56,625 nt of DNA from contig JAPYUT010000018.1 of the NCBI GenBank assembly GCA_029940475.1, positions 1 to 56,625 of the forward strand, written 5' to 3'. The notes beneath the pieces were generated by a model that was not told the origin of the DNA, did not search any database, and was given only the letters and a program-made list of their open reading frames with translations. Positions 45,490-55,847 of the stretch are shown here, piece by piece. The translations under genes and the position numbers were made by a program. The stretch comes from Verrucomicrobiales bacterium. Lineage in GTDB: Bacteria; Verrucomicrobiota; Verrucomicrobiia; Verrucomicrobiales; DEV007. Positions within the stretch are counted from its first letter, which is position 1. Each line of letters begins with the position of its first letter.

Positions 45490-46755
45490 ATGGCCAACCA
45501 GTTCTACAGCGAATTTGACACCACTCCTCTATCAGTCAATACACACACCCGTCCTGACGAGTATCGCACTGCTTTCCAGATAGATCGGGATCGCATCCTC
45601 TATACTTCCGCATTCCGCCGCCTGCAGAGTAAGACGCAGGTATTTCTATCCGGTGAATATGACTTCTACCGCACCCGGTTGACCCACTCTCTTGAGGTCG
45701 CGCAGATCGGGCGCTCGATCTGCTCACGCCTGCAGGCAGCCGGCGACCTCCTTGGCGATGATTATTTCATTGATCCTGACCTGGTCGAGGCGGCATGCCT
45801 CTCGCACGACATAGGCCACCCGCCCTTCGGCCATGCCGGGGAACGCGTCTTGCACGACATCATGCGGAAGATGGGCGGATTCGAGGGCAACGCACAAACC
45901 CTGCGCCTGTTAACCGAAACCATCTACGGTGATAAAGGCATGAATCCAACGCGCGCGTTCCTGGATGCCACCCTTAAATACAAGACCCTGTTCTCCGAGA
46001 TTCCGGAAGCCATCAATCACTTTGTTTATGATGACCAGCGCGCCCAGCTTGAATTCGCCCTCGATGGTGAGCGCCTGCTAAATGAACTGGATCCCGGTAA
46101 ACAGCGCAATGAATTCAGGTCAATCGAATGCCAGATCATGGATTGGGCAGACGACACCGCCTACTCGTTGAATGATATTGTGGATGGCGCCAACGCCGGG
46201 TTTATCAACCTGGAAAATCTCGAGCGCTGGGCCTCGCTGAACGAAATCACAGATGACGGCACTCAACACATTGATGATTTGTGCAGGGCCATCCGGCGAG
46301 GGCGGCTCGAGCCACTGATGGGGCGTAAGGTGGGTGACTTCATTACCGCCGTGAAACTTGCTGAACTCCCGCAGAACCTCATGTCTGCAAAGACAGCACG
46401 CTACCGCCATGAACTCATTATCAATCCTGTGACCGTGGCTGAGTCAAAGCTCTACAAGAAAATCTCACTGGACCTGGTATTCCGTTCACCACAACTGCAA
46501 CAACTCGACCACAAGGCACACCGGGTGCTCGGCGAATTGTTTAATATCTTTACCGATAACTATCTCGGTAAAGAAAAACGGCGCTTGCGTTTACTCCCGG
46601 CTGAAGCGGAAAACACAATTGCAGCTGCCGCCGACGAAAACACGCGCGCACGCCTCATTTGCGACCTTGTAGCCAAGATGACCGATCGCTTTGCTGTCCG
46701 CACCTACCGGCGGCTCACTGACCCGGACTTCGGTTCAATCGTCGATCTTGTCTAG
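45490..46755 (+). CDS. dgt: Deoxyguanosinetriphosphate triphosphohydrolase-like HD protein
   Basis: A 421-residue HD-domain phosphohydrolase. It begins with the TRPDEYRTAFQIDRDRILYTSAFRRLQ-type region, here spread over residues 20-47. The metal site uses His and Asp from RLTHSLEVAQ and SHDIGHPPFGHAGE (His106, Asp107). It hydrolyses dNTPs to nucleosides and tripolyphosphate, controlling the nucleotide pool. The family splits into subtypes and this one is close to the Dgt-like group, so dGTP preference is inferred. The gene follows trpG by 57 nt on the same strand, and the pair may be co-transcribed. Confidence 0.92.
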   Translation: MANQFYSEFDTTPLSVNTHTRPDEYRTAFQIDRDRILYTSAFRRLQSKTQVFLSGEYDFYRTRLTHSLEVAQIGRSICSRLQAAGDLLGDDYFIDPDLVEAACLSHDIGHPPFGHAGERVLHDIMRKMGGFEGNAQTLRLLTETIYGDKGMNPTRAFLDATLKYKTLFSEIPEAINHFVYDDQRAQLEFALDGERLLNELDPGKQRNEFRSIECQIMDWADDTAYSLNDIVDGANAGFINLENLERWASLNEITDDGTQHIDDLCRAIRRGRLEPLMGRKVGDFITAVKLAELPQNLMSAKTARYRHELIINPVTVAESKLYKKISLDLVFRSPQLQQLDHKAHRVLGELFNIFTDNYLGKEKRRLRLLPAEAENTIAAAADENTRARLICDLVAKMTDRFAVRTYRRLTDPDFGSIVDLV

Positions 46756-46838
46756 ATCCACAAAAATAAGTGAACTAGAAATCTTCCGCTTGTAGGGAAT
46801 ATGCACTAGGATGAAGGGTAAATCATCCCCTCCCCGCA

Positions 46839-49800
46839 ATGTCCCTCCGTTCACAATCCGCTCCCCCGATCACCTGTCTTATTCTTTCCCTTCACTGTGT
46901 CCTTGGCAACGCGGTGGCGGAAATCGTCATCAACGAGGTCCACTACAACAGCGAACCCAATACCGCGGCCAACGAGTTTATCGAGCTCTACAACAGTGGC
47001 GACGCTAAAGTTGATCTCTCCGGATGGTTCTTCTCCAAGGGTATTAACTACACCTTTACTCAGGGGACAGAAATTGAGGCCGATAGCTACCTGGTGATCG
47101 CTGAGCGTGTTAGCTCGATCCTGGAACAGTTTAACGTAGCGGCCCTGGGACCGTTCTCATCAAGCCTGGCCGGCGATGAAGATACTCTGGAATTGCGCAG
47201 GAGCGATGGTACAATCGCTGATAAGGTAAGCTACAAGACATCCTTTCCCTGGCCGGTCGGGGCTGGAGGAACAGGCGCCTCAATGGAACTGATCAACCCG
47301 GGGCTGGATAACGACCTCGGCGGCTCGTGGCGCAGTTCTCAATCCGGCTTCAGCGGAGTGCAGGCAAGCTACGTCTCACCCGGGGAACTCTGGTCATATC
47401 GGCCAGGAACCAGTGAGGCCTCAGCACCGGTTGATGCCTGGCGCATGCCCGGCTTCGCCCTCGATGGCACGTGGCAGGAGGGCCGGACAGTAATCGGCTT
47501 TGGCGACAATGATGATGTCACGGAAATAACCGGCATGCAGGGCAACTACGTCTCCCTCTTCCTGCGCAAGGAGTTTCAACTGAACGGCCCCATTCCAAAG
47601 GAGTTGCTGGTTCGCGTCTACTACGACGATGGCGCCATCGTGTGGATCAACGGTGTTGAGCTCGCCCGGCTCAATGTCGATACCGGCGATATCACCTTCA
47701 AGGGACGCCGTGCCTCGGATTCACCGGACGGGACACCGGGGGCGGCAGTCGGCAGCCATGAACGCGCCTGGGAGGATGTCCTGGTAAGCGGCGCAAGCGG
47801 GTTCCTCGTCGAGGGAACCAACACGATTGCAGTCCATGCACTTAATACCAGCACAGGAAGCAGTGATTTCTCGATCGATGTCGAGGTGCGCACGCCACCT
47901 CCGGGAGAATTAACGATCGGCAATCCCACTCCCGGTTCAGTAAACACCGTCTTCTCCCCGGCCGCGCCACCGATCACACGCCAGGTACAGCACGAACCAA
48001 AACAACCCAAGGCCGGCATCGAGACGGTAATTACGGTAAAAGTCACCGACCCGGATGGTGTGGCATCCGTATTGCTTGAGTATCAAACGGTGGCTCCCGG
48101 AGCATACGTGCCGGCCTTCCTCGCCAAACCAACCAGCCAGCTCAATTCCAACCCGAACGCGCCACGCACCGCCAACCCTGCCTACAGTGAACCGGCAAAC
48201 TGGACAATCCTGCCAATGCTTGACGACGGCAGCGAGGCGGATGATGTCGCAGGTGACGATACCTTCAGCGTGAAGATTCCCGGGCAGGATAACCGCACGC
48301 TTGTCCGTTACCGTATCACAGTCGAGGACAGCATGGGCGCAGCAGTAAGGCTCCCTTACAGCGATGACCCAGTATTGAACTTTGCCTACTTCGTCTACAA
48401 CGGGGTTCCTGATTATGTTGCCGGGACACGTTCGGTTCTTGGTGCACCACACACCTATCCCGCCGAAACTCTCACTTCAATCCCGGTTCATCACATTATC
48501 ACCAATTCAGCCGACTTTGACCAGGCGGTTGCCTACAACAGTGGTGACCAGATCAGCCGCGGCAATTACGATGCCCGCAGTGCCTACAACTGGAGCTGCA
48601 CCTTCATCTACGACGGCAAGGTATACGATAATATCGGCTACCGCCTGCGGCAGCGTAATGCGCGTTATTCAGGCAGTGGAAAACGCAGCTTCAAGTTCCG
48701 TTTCAATCGCGGAAGCTACCCGCACTTCCGCGACATGGAGGGCAAGCAATACCCAACCCCATGGAAATACCTGGCCACACACAAAATGCGCGGCTCAAGG
48801 GGAAACTACACCTGGGGCCTTGAACAGGCTGCCAACCACCTTCTCTGGAACATGACAGGCACGCCGGCTCCCTTCACCCACTGGATGCACCTTCGGGTCA
48901 TACGCGGAGAACAGGAGGCTCCTGCCGGGACAAACGGGCAATATCTCGGCGATTATTACGGCATGCTGCTTGCCCTTGAGGAATTCGACGTGCGTTTCCT
49001 GGATTCCCATAATCTTGAAAAGGGCAATCTGTACAAGCTCATCAGCGGCCGCACAGATGGAGTCTCTGTGCGTCGCTACCTCGCGCGGGACGGGGTTGAT
49101 AACGGATCGGATTTCCAGAACATCATCTTCCAGCTCCGGCCGGAAAAGGATGACGCATGGATTAACCGCCACGTGAACTACGACTCGTGGAACCATTATC
49201 ATGCCATCGTCGATGCCGTGCGCCACTACGATGTATCACCCAATACCGCCGAGCACCTGAAGAACCGTGCCTTCTACTTCGAACCCTCCACGGAGACACC
49301 TCTCGGGCGGCTATGGGTTCTGCCCTGGGATTCCGACACCAGCTGGGGACCAAACTGGAACGGCGGTGAGGGATTCTGTAAGCAGGCAATCTACAGTGCC
49401 AACCCGCCCCGCCCGGATTTCATGCGTGATTATCGCAACGTCGTTCGCGAAATCCGCGACCTGATCTGGACCGAGGAACAAATCTCACTCTTGCTCGATC
49501 CGCTGGCTACCCGTATTTCCGAACTGGTTCCCGCCGACCGTGACCGCTGGACCGGAGCTGTAGGCGGCAGCCAAAGTGAACCACCAATCGACAGCGTGGT
49601 CGCTGACATGAAAAAGTTTGCCTTTGTCGGCGGTTCCTGGACAGGTGGCAACAGCAGCTCAATGGAGAGCATCTCAAGGGACTCCGGAATTTCCGGTCAG
49701 CAGGGCAGGGATGCCTACCTTGATGCCCTGGGTGCTGATTCCGCAATCCCGAACACGCCAACCATCAGCTACACTGGATCCGCCGGATTTCCACAGGGGA

Positions 49801-51503
49801 GCCTGGCCTTCAGCAGTTCCTCCTTCTCCGACCCGCAGGGGGCCGGGACATTCGGTGCAATGGAATGGCGGATTGCTGAAATTACACCCCTTGGCGGCGG
49901 CATGCTCAATATCATGGATACCGGTTCTGGATGGAAATACCTGGACGACGGCAGTGACCAGGGAAGCGCCTGGCAACAGGTTGATTTTGATGACTCCTCC
50001 TGGAAGACCGGCAACACCCCGGCCGGTTACGGGGGAATCACCGGGGCCGTCCTTGTAACAACAATTGATTACGGTCCGAATGCATCAAGCAAATATCCCA
50101 CCACCTATTTCCGGACAAGCATTGACATCGGGGATCCTGAGTTGATCGACCACTTTGTTTTCCGGATGCATATTGATGACGGTGCCATTGTCTACGTCAA
50201 CGGCCAGGAAGTGCTGCGTGATGGCTTTCCAAACGGACTCGTGGTTAACCACAGGAGTTATGCCGCCAGCAATGGCAATGAGGGCACATTTGACCCCTTC
50301 AATATTGATCCTGACCCCTTTGTAGCCGGGGAAAATATCATCGCGGTCGAGCTTCACAACCGCTCAGCCGGCAGCAGCGACCTCGGTTTCGACATGGGGA
50401 TTACTGCCGAGAAACACCTCACCCCACCCGGGGACAAGGTGAAATTTGAATGGCAGGCAGACTGGCAATCAGGTGAGATCAGCACTTTTAATCCCGGGAT
50501 TTCACCCCCGGGAACAGCAGTCAGGGTGGGTAGGTCCTACCGGGGTCGTGTCCGGCACATGGACAATACCGGACGCTGGAGCCACTGGTCCCAAGCCATT
50601 GATTTTACAGTTTCCGAGCCGTCAATTTCCCCTTGGCTGGATGCACTTGTAGTCAGCGAGATCATGTATCACCCTGCTCCGTCAACCGCTGCGGAACTTG
50701 CACTAAAACCTGATCTTGAAACTGCTGATTTCGAGTGGATTGAGATCAACAATGTCGGGGAAAGTGCCCTTGACCTGAAGGATATCCGATTTACCAAGGG
50801 CATCGAGTTCAATTTCATTGACGGCAGTATATCAAGTATCATGCCCGGCGAGCACGTCATCATTGTTGCTGATGAGCCAGCCTTCAACCTGCGCTACGGC
50901 CATGCGTCAACACCATCATTTGTCGCCGGCGAATTCTCAAAAAATCTTGGTAACGACGGGGAGCGCGTGAAGCTTGCCTTTGGTGCCGGGACAACATTGC
51001 GCGATTTTGAATTCGACGACACCCTGCCGTGGCCCGAGTCGGCAGATGGGCAAGGCCCTTCACTGGTCCTGGTTGCACCGGCCACGATCCCCGATCATTC
51101 AATCGCTGTAAACTGGCGTGCAAGCGCCCAGCCGGGCGGTAGTCCCGGTGGCAGGGACTCCACAACTTTCTCCGGTGACCCCAACGCCGATGATAATGGC
51201 AACGGTATGCCGAATCTCGCCGAATACGCTATCGGTCAAAAAATAACTGCAGGGGCAACCATTATTCAATCAGCAGGCTACATTACCCTTACCTATAAGC
51301 GCAATCTCGCTGCCGATGATGTTCTTGTATTCATTGATTACTCCACCGACTTAATCACCTGGCAGGATGAATCATCGGAATTTGTCACCGAAAGTGAGAT
51401 CATTAACGGTGATGGCACAAGCCTGGTCACTTTACGCCACAGTATACCGTTCAATTCCGCCACTCCGCGCGGGTTCCATCGAATTCGCGTAGAAAAACCT
51501 TAG
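46839..51503 (+). CDS. Large secreted CotH-kinase / lamin-tail domain protein
   Basis: A 1554-residue exported protein (signal about residues 1-27). A lamin-tail domain comes first (28-150: IVINEVHYNS, NEFIELYNSGDAKVDLSGW). A jelly-roll unit follows (about 190-350, YYDDGAIVWINGVELARLN). The CotH kinase fold spans about 540-880 (IGYRLRQRNARYSG near 595-608; FDVRFLDSHNLEKGNLYKL; LPWDSDTSWG near 827-836, the likely metal-binding Asp-x-Asp). A second copy of the jelly-roll unit lies at about 1040-1190 (HIDDGAIVYVNGQEVLRD) and a second lamin-tail domain at about 1265-1440. The C-terminal DLITW...FHRIR module resembles the end of the LamG and DNRLRE proteins. CotH kinases phosphorylate surface proteins in spore-formers; targets here are unknown. 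Confidence 0.9.
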   Translation: MSLRSQSAPPITCLILSLHCVLGNAVAEIVINEVHYNSEPNTAANEFIELYNSGDAKVDLSGWFFSKGINYTFTQGTEIEADSYLVIAERVSSILEQFNVAALGPFSSSLAGDEDTLELRRSDGTIADKVSYKTSFPWPVGAGGTGASMELINPGLDNDLGGSWRSSQSGFSGVQASYVSPGELWSYRPGTSEASAPVDAWRMPGFALDGTWQEGRTVIGFGDNDDVTEITGMQGNYVSLFLRKEFQLNGPIPKELLVRVYYDDGAIVWINGVELARLNVDTGDITFKGRRASDSPDGTPGAAVGSHERAWEDVLVSGASGFLVEGTNTIAVHALNTSTGSSDFSIDVEVRTPPPGELTIGNPTPGSVNTVFSPAAPPITRQVQHEPKQPKAGIETVITVKVTDPDGVASVLLEYQTVAPGAYVPAFLAKPTSQLNSNPNAPRTANPAYSEPANWTILPMLDDGSEADDVAGDDTFSVKIPGQDNRTLVRYRITVEDSMGAAVRLPYSDDPVLNFAYFVYNGVPDYVAGTRSVLGAPHTYPAETLTSIPVHHIITNSADFDQAVAYNSGDQISRGNYDARSAYNWSCTFIYDGKVYDNIGYRLRQRNARYSGSGKRSFKFRFNRGSYPHFRDMEGKQYPTPWKYLATHKMRGSRGNYTWGLEQAANHLLWNMTGTPAPFTHWMHLRVIRGEQEAPAGTNGQYLGDYYGMLLALEEFDVRFLDSHNLEKGNLYKLISGRTDGVSVRRYLARDGVDNGSDFQNIIFQLRPEKDDAWINRHVNYDSWNHYHAIVDAVRHYDVSPNTAEHLKNRAFYFEPSTETPLGRLWVLPWDSDTSWGPNWNGGEGFCKQAIYSANPPRPDFMRDYRNVVREIRDLIWTEEQISLLLDPLATRISELVPADRDRWTGAVGGSQSEPPIDSVVADMKKFAFVGGSWTGGNSSSMESISRDSGISGQQGRDAYLDALGADSAIPNTPTISYTGSAGFPQGSLAFSSSSFSDPQGAGTFGAMEWRIAEITPLGGGMLNIMDTGSGWKYLDDGSDQGSAWQQVDFDDSSWKTGNTPAGYGGITGAVLVTTIDYGPNASSKYPTTYFRTSIDIGDPELIDHFVFRMHIDDGAIVYVNGQEVLRDGFPNGLVVNHRSYAASNGNEGTFDPFNIDPDPFVAGENIIAVELHNRSAGSSDLGFDMGITAEKHLTPPGDKVKFEWQADWQSGEISTFNPGISPPGTAVRVGRSYRGRVRHMDNTGRWSHWSQAIDFTVSEPSISPWLDALVVSEIMYHPAPSTAAELALKPDLETADFEWIEINNVGESALDLKDIRFTKGIEFNFIDGSISSIMPGEHVIIVADEPAFNLRYGHASTPSFVAGEFSKNLGNDGERVKLAFGAGTTLRDFEFDDTLPWPESADGQGPSLVLVAPATIPDHSIAVNWRASAQPGGSPGGRDSTTFSGDPNADDNGNGMPNLAEYAIGQKITAGATIIQSAGYITLTYKRNLAADDVLVFIDYSTDLITWQDESSEFVTESEIINGDGTSLVTLRHSIPFNSATPRGFHRIRVEKP

Positions 51504-51555
51504 TTTAAACAACAAGCCCGTCACTCCCTTCCCTTTTCACCATCAGGCGGTCGCG

Positions 51556-53712
51556 ATGCCCGAATCCACGCACGATCCACTCGAGGCTCTCAACAAGCAC
51601 TTTAAACACCGGGAATTCCTCGACGGGCAACAGGACGTGGTGAGCGCGATACTCGCCGGGAAGGATGTCCTGGCGGTAATGCCCACCGGTGGCGGTAAAT
51701 CGCTGTGCTACCAGTTGCCTGCCCTGGTCATGGATGGAGTCACGGTGGTGGTCAGTCCCCTTATAGCCCTGATGAAAGATCAGGTTGATGCCCTGGTAAG
51801 CAAGGGCATCCCCGCCGTGATGATCAACAGCACACTTTCACCAGGAGAGCAGCGCCAACATATAGCCGCCATGCAAAATGGCGCGTTCAAGCTGGTCTAT
51901 ATCGCGCCCGAGCGCTTCCGCTCAAACACATTCACCGAAGCCCTGAAGAAAATTGACGTTGCACTGTTCGCGGTTGATGAAGCCCACTGCCTTTCGCAAT
52001 GGGGCCACGATTTCCGACCCGACTACCTGCGACTCGGCGATGCCATACGCGAAATCGGCAACCCGCAAATCGCCGCCTTCACGGCCACCGCAACCCCTGA
52101 AGTGCGTGCTGACATCCTGCAACACCTCGCCCTGCGAAATCCTTTCCAATGCATCAGCGGCTTTGCCAGGGCAAATCTTTCATTGCAAATAACGCCCTGT
52201 ACAAAACAGGCCCAGAAATACAAGCGCATCCGTAATGTCATCGAAAAACATAAAACCGGAATCATTTATTGCGCCACCCGTAAACGGGTTGAAGAGGTTT
52301 CCGGCACCATTACGTCCTGGGGATGCCAGGTCGTCGCTTATCATGGCGGAATGCCTGATGATCAACGTGAAAAGAACCAGACCAGGTTCATCTCAGGGGA
52401 AATCGATGTCGCCGTGGCCACCAATGCCTTTGGCATGGGAATCGATCGATCCGATGTGCGCTTCGTAATGCACTTCGACATACCGGGAAGCATCGAGGCC
52501 TATTACCAGGAGGCGGGCCGGGCAGGAAGGGACGGAGAGACGGCAGTATGTGAACTGCTGTTTAACTACGCCGACACGCGTACACAGGAATTCTTCATCG
52601 AGGGAAGCAACCCGGCAGCTTCCCTCATTCTCGATGTCCATAAATACCTGTGCGACTTTGCCAACGAAAAATCAGAGATCATCATCCCTGTTCAATCTCT
52701 GTGTGAAGACATCGGAGCCAAGAACAGCATGGCAGTCAGCAGCGCAATCTCTCATCTCGTCCGTTGCCGTGCCATTGAACGCTTTGATATCCCCGGCGAA
52801 CGGACGCGAGGAACCCGTCTCCTCAACCCCGGAACCGCCACCGGAAAACCTGATATCGATGTCGCGGCAATCACCGAGAAAGAACGCCGTGACCGGGAAA
52901 AGTTAAAGGCAATGGTTGATCTCTGCTATGCAACCAGCTGTCGACAACAATGGATATTAAATTACTTCGGGGAACAAGGCGCCGGTGAATGCAACAACTG
53001 CGATAACTGCCTCGCTTCATCCTCTAAAGATATTCGTGAGCCTACCACTGAGGAGACAACCGCAGTTCAAAAGGCACTCAGCGGCGTTGCCCGCATGTCA
53101 CGACGAGGACCAGACGGCTGGGAACCACGCTTCGGGCGCATGAAAATCGCCCAGATGCTGATCGGTAGTCGTTCAAAGGAAATCATCAATGCCCGGCTTG
53201 ACGGACTCAGCACATACGGCCTAATGAAAGCTGAGGGCAGCAACTATGTCGCTGCACTGCTGCGCGAATTGCAAAACGCCGGGATGCTGATCAGCAGTGG
53301 CGGTCAATATCCAACCGTTACACTCACTGCGCGCGGGGAAATGATCATGCGCGGGGAAGGATCATTGCAAATGCGCTGGCCCGCTGAGCCAGGCCGCAAT
53401 CCCAAGAGTGGAAATGAAAATACTCTCGCCATCGAAGACCTCGAGTTCGATGAACAGCTTTACGCAAAACTACGCGATCACCGCAGCAAAATAGCAAGCG
53501 ATGAAGGCATCCCTCCTTATGTCATATTCAACAATCAAACCCTTGAATTCTTTACCCGGATCAGGCCAACCAGTATTGAGGAAGGTTCGGAAATTCGCGG
53601 TGTAGGCGTCAAGAAAGCTGAACGGTTCCTGCCGGAATTCGTGGCTGTCATTGTGCGACACCTGAAGGATTCCCAACGCGGCATCAAGCAGCAAAAGCCA
53701 CTAGAGGACTAA
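51556..53712 (+). CDS. recQ: ATP-dependent DNA helicase RecQ
   Basis: A 718-residue RecQ helicase. Walker A is MPTGGGKSL (Lys48), Walker B/DEAH is at residues 141-144 (VDEAHCLSQWGHDFRPDY), and motif VI reads QEAGRAGRDG. The RQC zinc site is formed by CYATSC...GECNNCDNC (about 458-493), followed by the winged helix and a C-terminal HRDC domain (about 630-705). It unwinds recombination and stalled-fork structures in genome maintenance. The length is slightly above the bacterial average because of the linker before HRDC. It converges with rho, the two stops being 5 nt apart. Cytosolic housekeeping. Confidence 0.97.
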   Translation: MPESTHDPLEALNKHFKHREFLDGQQDVVSAILAGKDVLAVMPTGGGKSLCYQLPALVMDGVTVVVSPLIALMKDQVDALVSKGIPAVMINSTLSPGEQRQHIAAMQNGAFKLVYIAPERFRSNTFTEALKKIDVALFAVDEAHCLSQWGHDFRPDYLRLGDAIREIGNPQIAAFTATATPEVRADILQHLALRNPFQCISGFARANLSLQITPCTKQAQKYKRIRNVIEKHKTGIIYCATRKRVEEVSGTITSWGCQVVAYHGGMPDDQREKNQTRFISGEIDVAVATNAFGMGIDRSDVRFVMHFDIPGSIEAYYQEAGRAGRDGETAVCELLFNYADTRTQEFFIEGSNPAASLILDVHKYLCDFANEKSEIIIPVQSLCEDIGAKNSMAVSSAISHLVRCRAIERFDIPGERTRGTRLLNPGTATGKPDIDVAAITEKERRDREKLKAMVDLCYATSCRQQWILNYFGEQGAGECNNCDNCLASSSKDIREPTTEETTAVQKALSGVARMSRRGPDGWEPRFGRMKIAQMLIGSRSKEIINARLDGLSTYGLMKAEGSNYVAALLRELQNAGMLISSGGQYPTVTLTARGEMIMRGEGSLQMRWPAEPGRNPKSGNENTLAIEDLEFDEQLYAKLRDHRSKIASDEGIPPYVIFNNQTLEFFTRIRPTSIEEGSEIRGVGVKKAERFLPEFVAVIVRHLKDSQRGIKQQKPLED

Positions 53713-53717
53713 CGCTT

Positions 53718-55037
53718 CTAATAGTCCTGAAGCTTCAGGGAAAGCAACATCTGGGCATTTCCGGGATACTGCCCCATGATGGAAATCAATCGCTCGATGG
53801 CTTCAACCGGCCGATGCCCTGCAAGCGCCCGGCGGATTGTGGCGATTTTCTGCCACTGGTGCGGGGGAATAAGCAATTCCTCGCGCCGCGTACCGGAACG
53901 AAATATATCCACTGCAGGATAAATGTATTGCTCAGCAATGGCACGATCCAGGACGAGTTCCATATTTCCTGTGCCTTTCAATTCCTCAAAGATCCGGTCA
54001 TCCATCGCACTATTGGTCTCCACAAGTGCGGTGGCAATGATTGTGAGTGAACCGGCATCACGTGTGTTGCGCGCAGCCGCAAACAGTTTACGGGGCATTT
54101 CGAGAGCGCGCACGGTAAGGCCTCCAGTACCGGTAGGTCCGCCTTTATTTGATGCGTTATTAAAAGCCCGCGCCAAACGGGTAATCGAATCCATGAGCAT
54201 GAACACATCGTCTCCGGCCTCGACCAGGCGCTTAGCACGTTCAATCGCCATCTGCGCAATGCGACAATGCATCTTTACCTCCATGTCATTTGAACTGGCA
54301 TAGATTTCCGCTTCCGGCAATGCCCGCCTGAGCTCGGTAACCTCCTCCGGACGTTCATCCACCAGGAGAACCATCACTTTGACTCCGGAATGATTCTTTA
54401 TGACCGCCTCAGCCATGTGCTGCAGGATTGTGGTCTTTCCAGAACGGGGCGGTGAAACAATTAAGCCCCGCTGACCACGGCCGACGGGGGCTATAAGATC
54501 AATGATACGGGTCGTCATTCGATCCTCTTCAGTTTCAAGCTGCATACGCCGATCGGGATTAATCGCCTTCAGCTCCTCAAACCAGGGCAATGTCCTGACC
54601 AGTTCAGGATCTCGGCCATTGATGTCGATAATCTTGGTCAGTTGCGGACCGCGCCCTCCCATGCGGGTTTCAGCCTTGACCCAGAGCCCGTCGCGAAGTC
54701 CAAAGTTACGGACTGTCTCGGGAGTCACGAACACATCCTCGGGAGTTTGCCTGAAATCCTTTCCGGGTTCCCTCAGAAAACCGAAACCCTTACCGGAAAT
54801 CTCCAGGATCCCCTCCTGCTCAATCGGAGGCCCAAGCGGCTCCTCCTTAAAATTCCCCTTTTTGAAGGGTTTTTTCTTGTTGTCCCAGTTTTTCCCGCCC
54901 CGCCGACCACGACTTTTGCGCGACCTGCCGCCATTCGACGATCTCTCGCGATCAGCTTGCGCATCGCCGGTGTTTTTCTGGGAAGGTGTCGGCTGGTCTT
55001 TTTTTGTAACCGCCCCTTTAGGTGTAGTGTCGCTCAT
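53718..55037 (-). CDS. rho: Transcription termination factor Rho
   Basis: A 439-residue Rho ATPase. I use the ATG at 55037; a TTG 12 nt upstream is possible. The N-terminal 70 residues are an unusually basic Lys/Arg/Gly-rich extension (SRKSRGRRGGKN and so on). The RNA-binding domain follows (GILEISGKGFGFLR). The motor has Walker A PPRSGKTT, Walker B VLLVDERPEEVTEL and the DSITRLARAFN loop. Rho ends transcription by pulling on nascent RNA as a hexamer. The basic extension may add RNA affinity or phase separation, as in other GC-rich or PVC lineages. It lies 57 nt downstream of yebC on the same strand. Confidence 0.97.
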   Translation of the reverse strand: MSDTTPKGAVTKKDQPTPSQKNTGDAQADRERSSNGGRSRKSRGRRGGKNWDNKKKPFKKGNFKEEPLGPPIEQEGILEISGKGFGFLREPGKDFRQTPEDVFVTPETVRNFGLRDGLWVKAETRMGGRGPQLTKIIDINGRDPELVRTLPWFEELKAINPDRRMQLETEEDRMTTRIIDLIAPVGRGQRGLIVSPPRSGKTTILQHMAEAVIKNHSGVKVMVLLVDERPEEVTELRRALPEAEIYASSNDMEVKMHCRIAQMAIERAKRLVEAGDDVFMLMDSITRLARAFNNASNKGGPTGTGGLTVRALEMPRKLFAAARNTRDAGSLTIIATALVETNSAMDDRIFEELKGTGNMELVLDRAIAEQYIYPAVDIFRSGTRREELLIPPHQWQKIATIRRALAGHRPVEAIERLISIMGQYPGNAQMLLSLKLQDY

Positions 55038-55094
55038 ACTGGGAATCAATCGTAGGTAAATTCGTATTTTTTCGTCGGAATAGCTGTGGCCTGA

Positions 55095-55847
55095 TCAGAG
55101 TTCAACCTGCTCCATTATCTCGTCGGAAATATCAAAGTTCGCGAAAACGTTCTGGGTGTCGTCATAATCGTCGAGTGCTGAAAATAAACGCAATACCTGA
55201 CGGGCAACTGCGACATCAGTGATTTCTGTAACGCTCTGCGGCATATAGACGAGTTGCTGAGAATCAATGTCCGCCTCAGCCTGCAATAGAGCAGATGCGA
55301 CAACGGCAAGTTGATCATGGGCTGTAATCACCACGTGCCCGTCACCATCACTGGCCATATCCTCAGCACCTGCACCAAGAGCCATTTCCAGTAAGGTCTC
55401 CTCGCCGCCGGCAGAATGAGGTAACTTGATCTCCCCCTTGCGCTCAAACATATGGGATACACTCCCCGGGCTGCCCATGTTGCCGTTGTTCTTGTTGAAA
55501 ATATTCCGCAAATCTGCAACTGCCCGGTTTGTATTATCAGTAATGACCTCAACAATCATCGCAATGCCACCGGCACCAAACCCCTCATAACAGGCTTCCT
55601 CGTATGCTGCTCCCTCAATCTCACCGGTTCCCTTCTTAATCGCACGCTCAATAGTATCTCCTGGTAAGCTCTGTTTCTTGGCGTTGGTAACGGCCTGCCT
55701 TAGGCGGGCATTAAGATCAGGATCTCCTCCTCCATCACGCGCAGAAACAGCAATCTCTTTGGCAAGCTTACTGAAAAGCTTGCTACGCTTGGCATCGGCA
55801 GCACCTTTAATGTGCTTTACCTTGGACCACTTATTGTGTCCGGACAT
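55095..55847 (-). CDS. yebC: YebC/PmpR-family protein (TACO1 family)
   Basis: A 250-residue protein beginning MSGHNKWSKVKHIKGAADAKRS, the invariant family N-terminus, so I place the start at 55847 rather than the in-frame start 36 nt upstream. The family blocks AVTNAKKQSLPGDTIERAIKKGTG, YEGFGAGGIAMIVEVITDN and GSVSHMFERKG are all present. Family members act as transcriptional regulators in some bacteria and help ribosomes through polyproline-like stretches in others. Either role is possible here. It precedes rho by 57 nt and is probably in the same operon. Confidence 0.95.
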   Translation of the reverse strand: MSGHNKWSKVKHIKGAADAKRSKLFSKLAKEIAVSARDGGGDPDLNARLRQAVTNAKKQSLPGDTIERAIKKGTGEIEGAAYEEACYEGFGAGGIAMIVEVITDNTNRAVADLRNIFNKNNGNMGSPGSVSHMFERKGEIKLPHSAGGEETLLEMALGAGAEDMASDGDGHVVITAHDQLAVVASALLQAEADIDSQQLVYMPQSVTEITDVAVARQVLRLFSALDDYDDTQNVFANFDISDEIMEQVEL

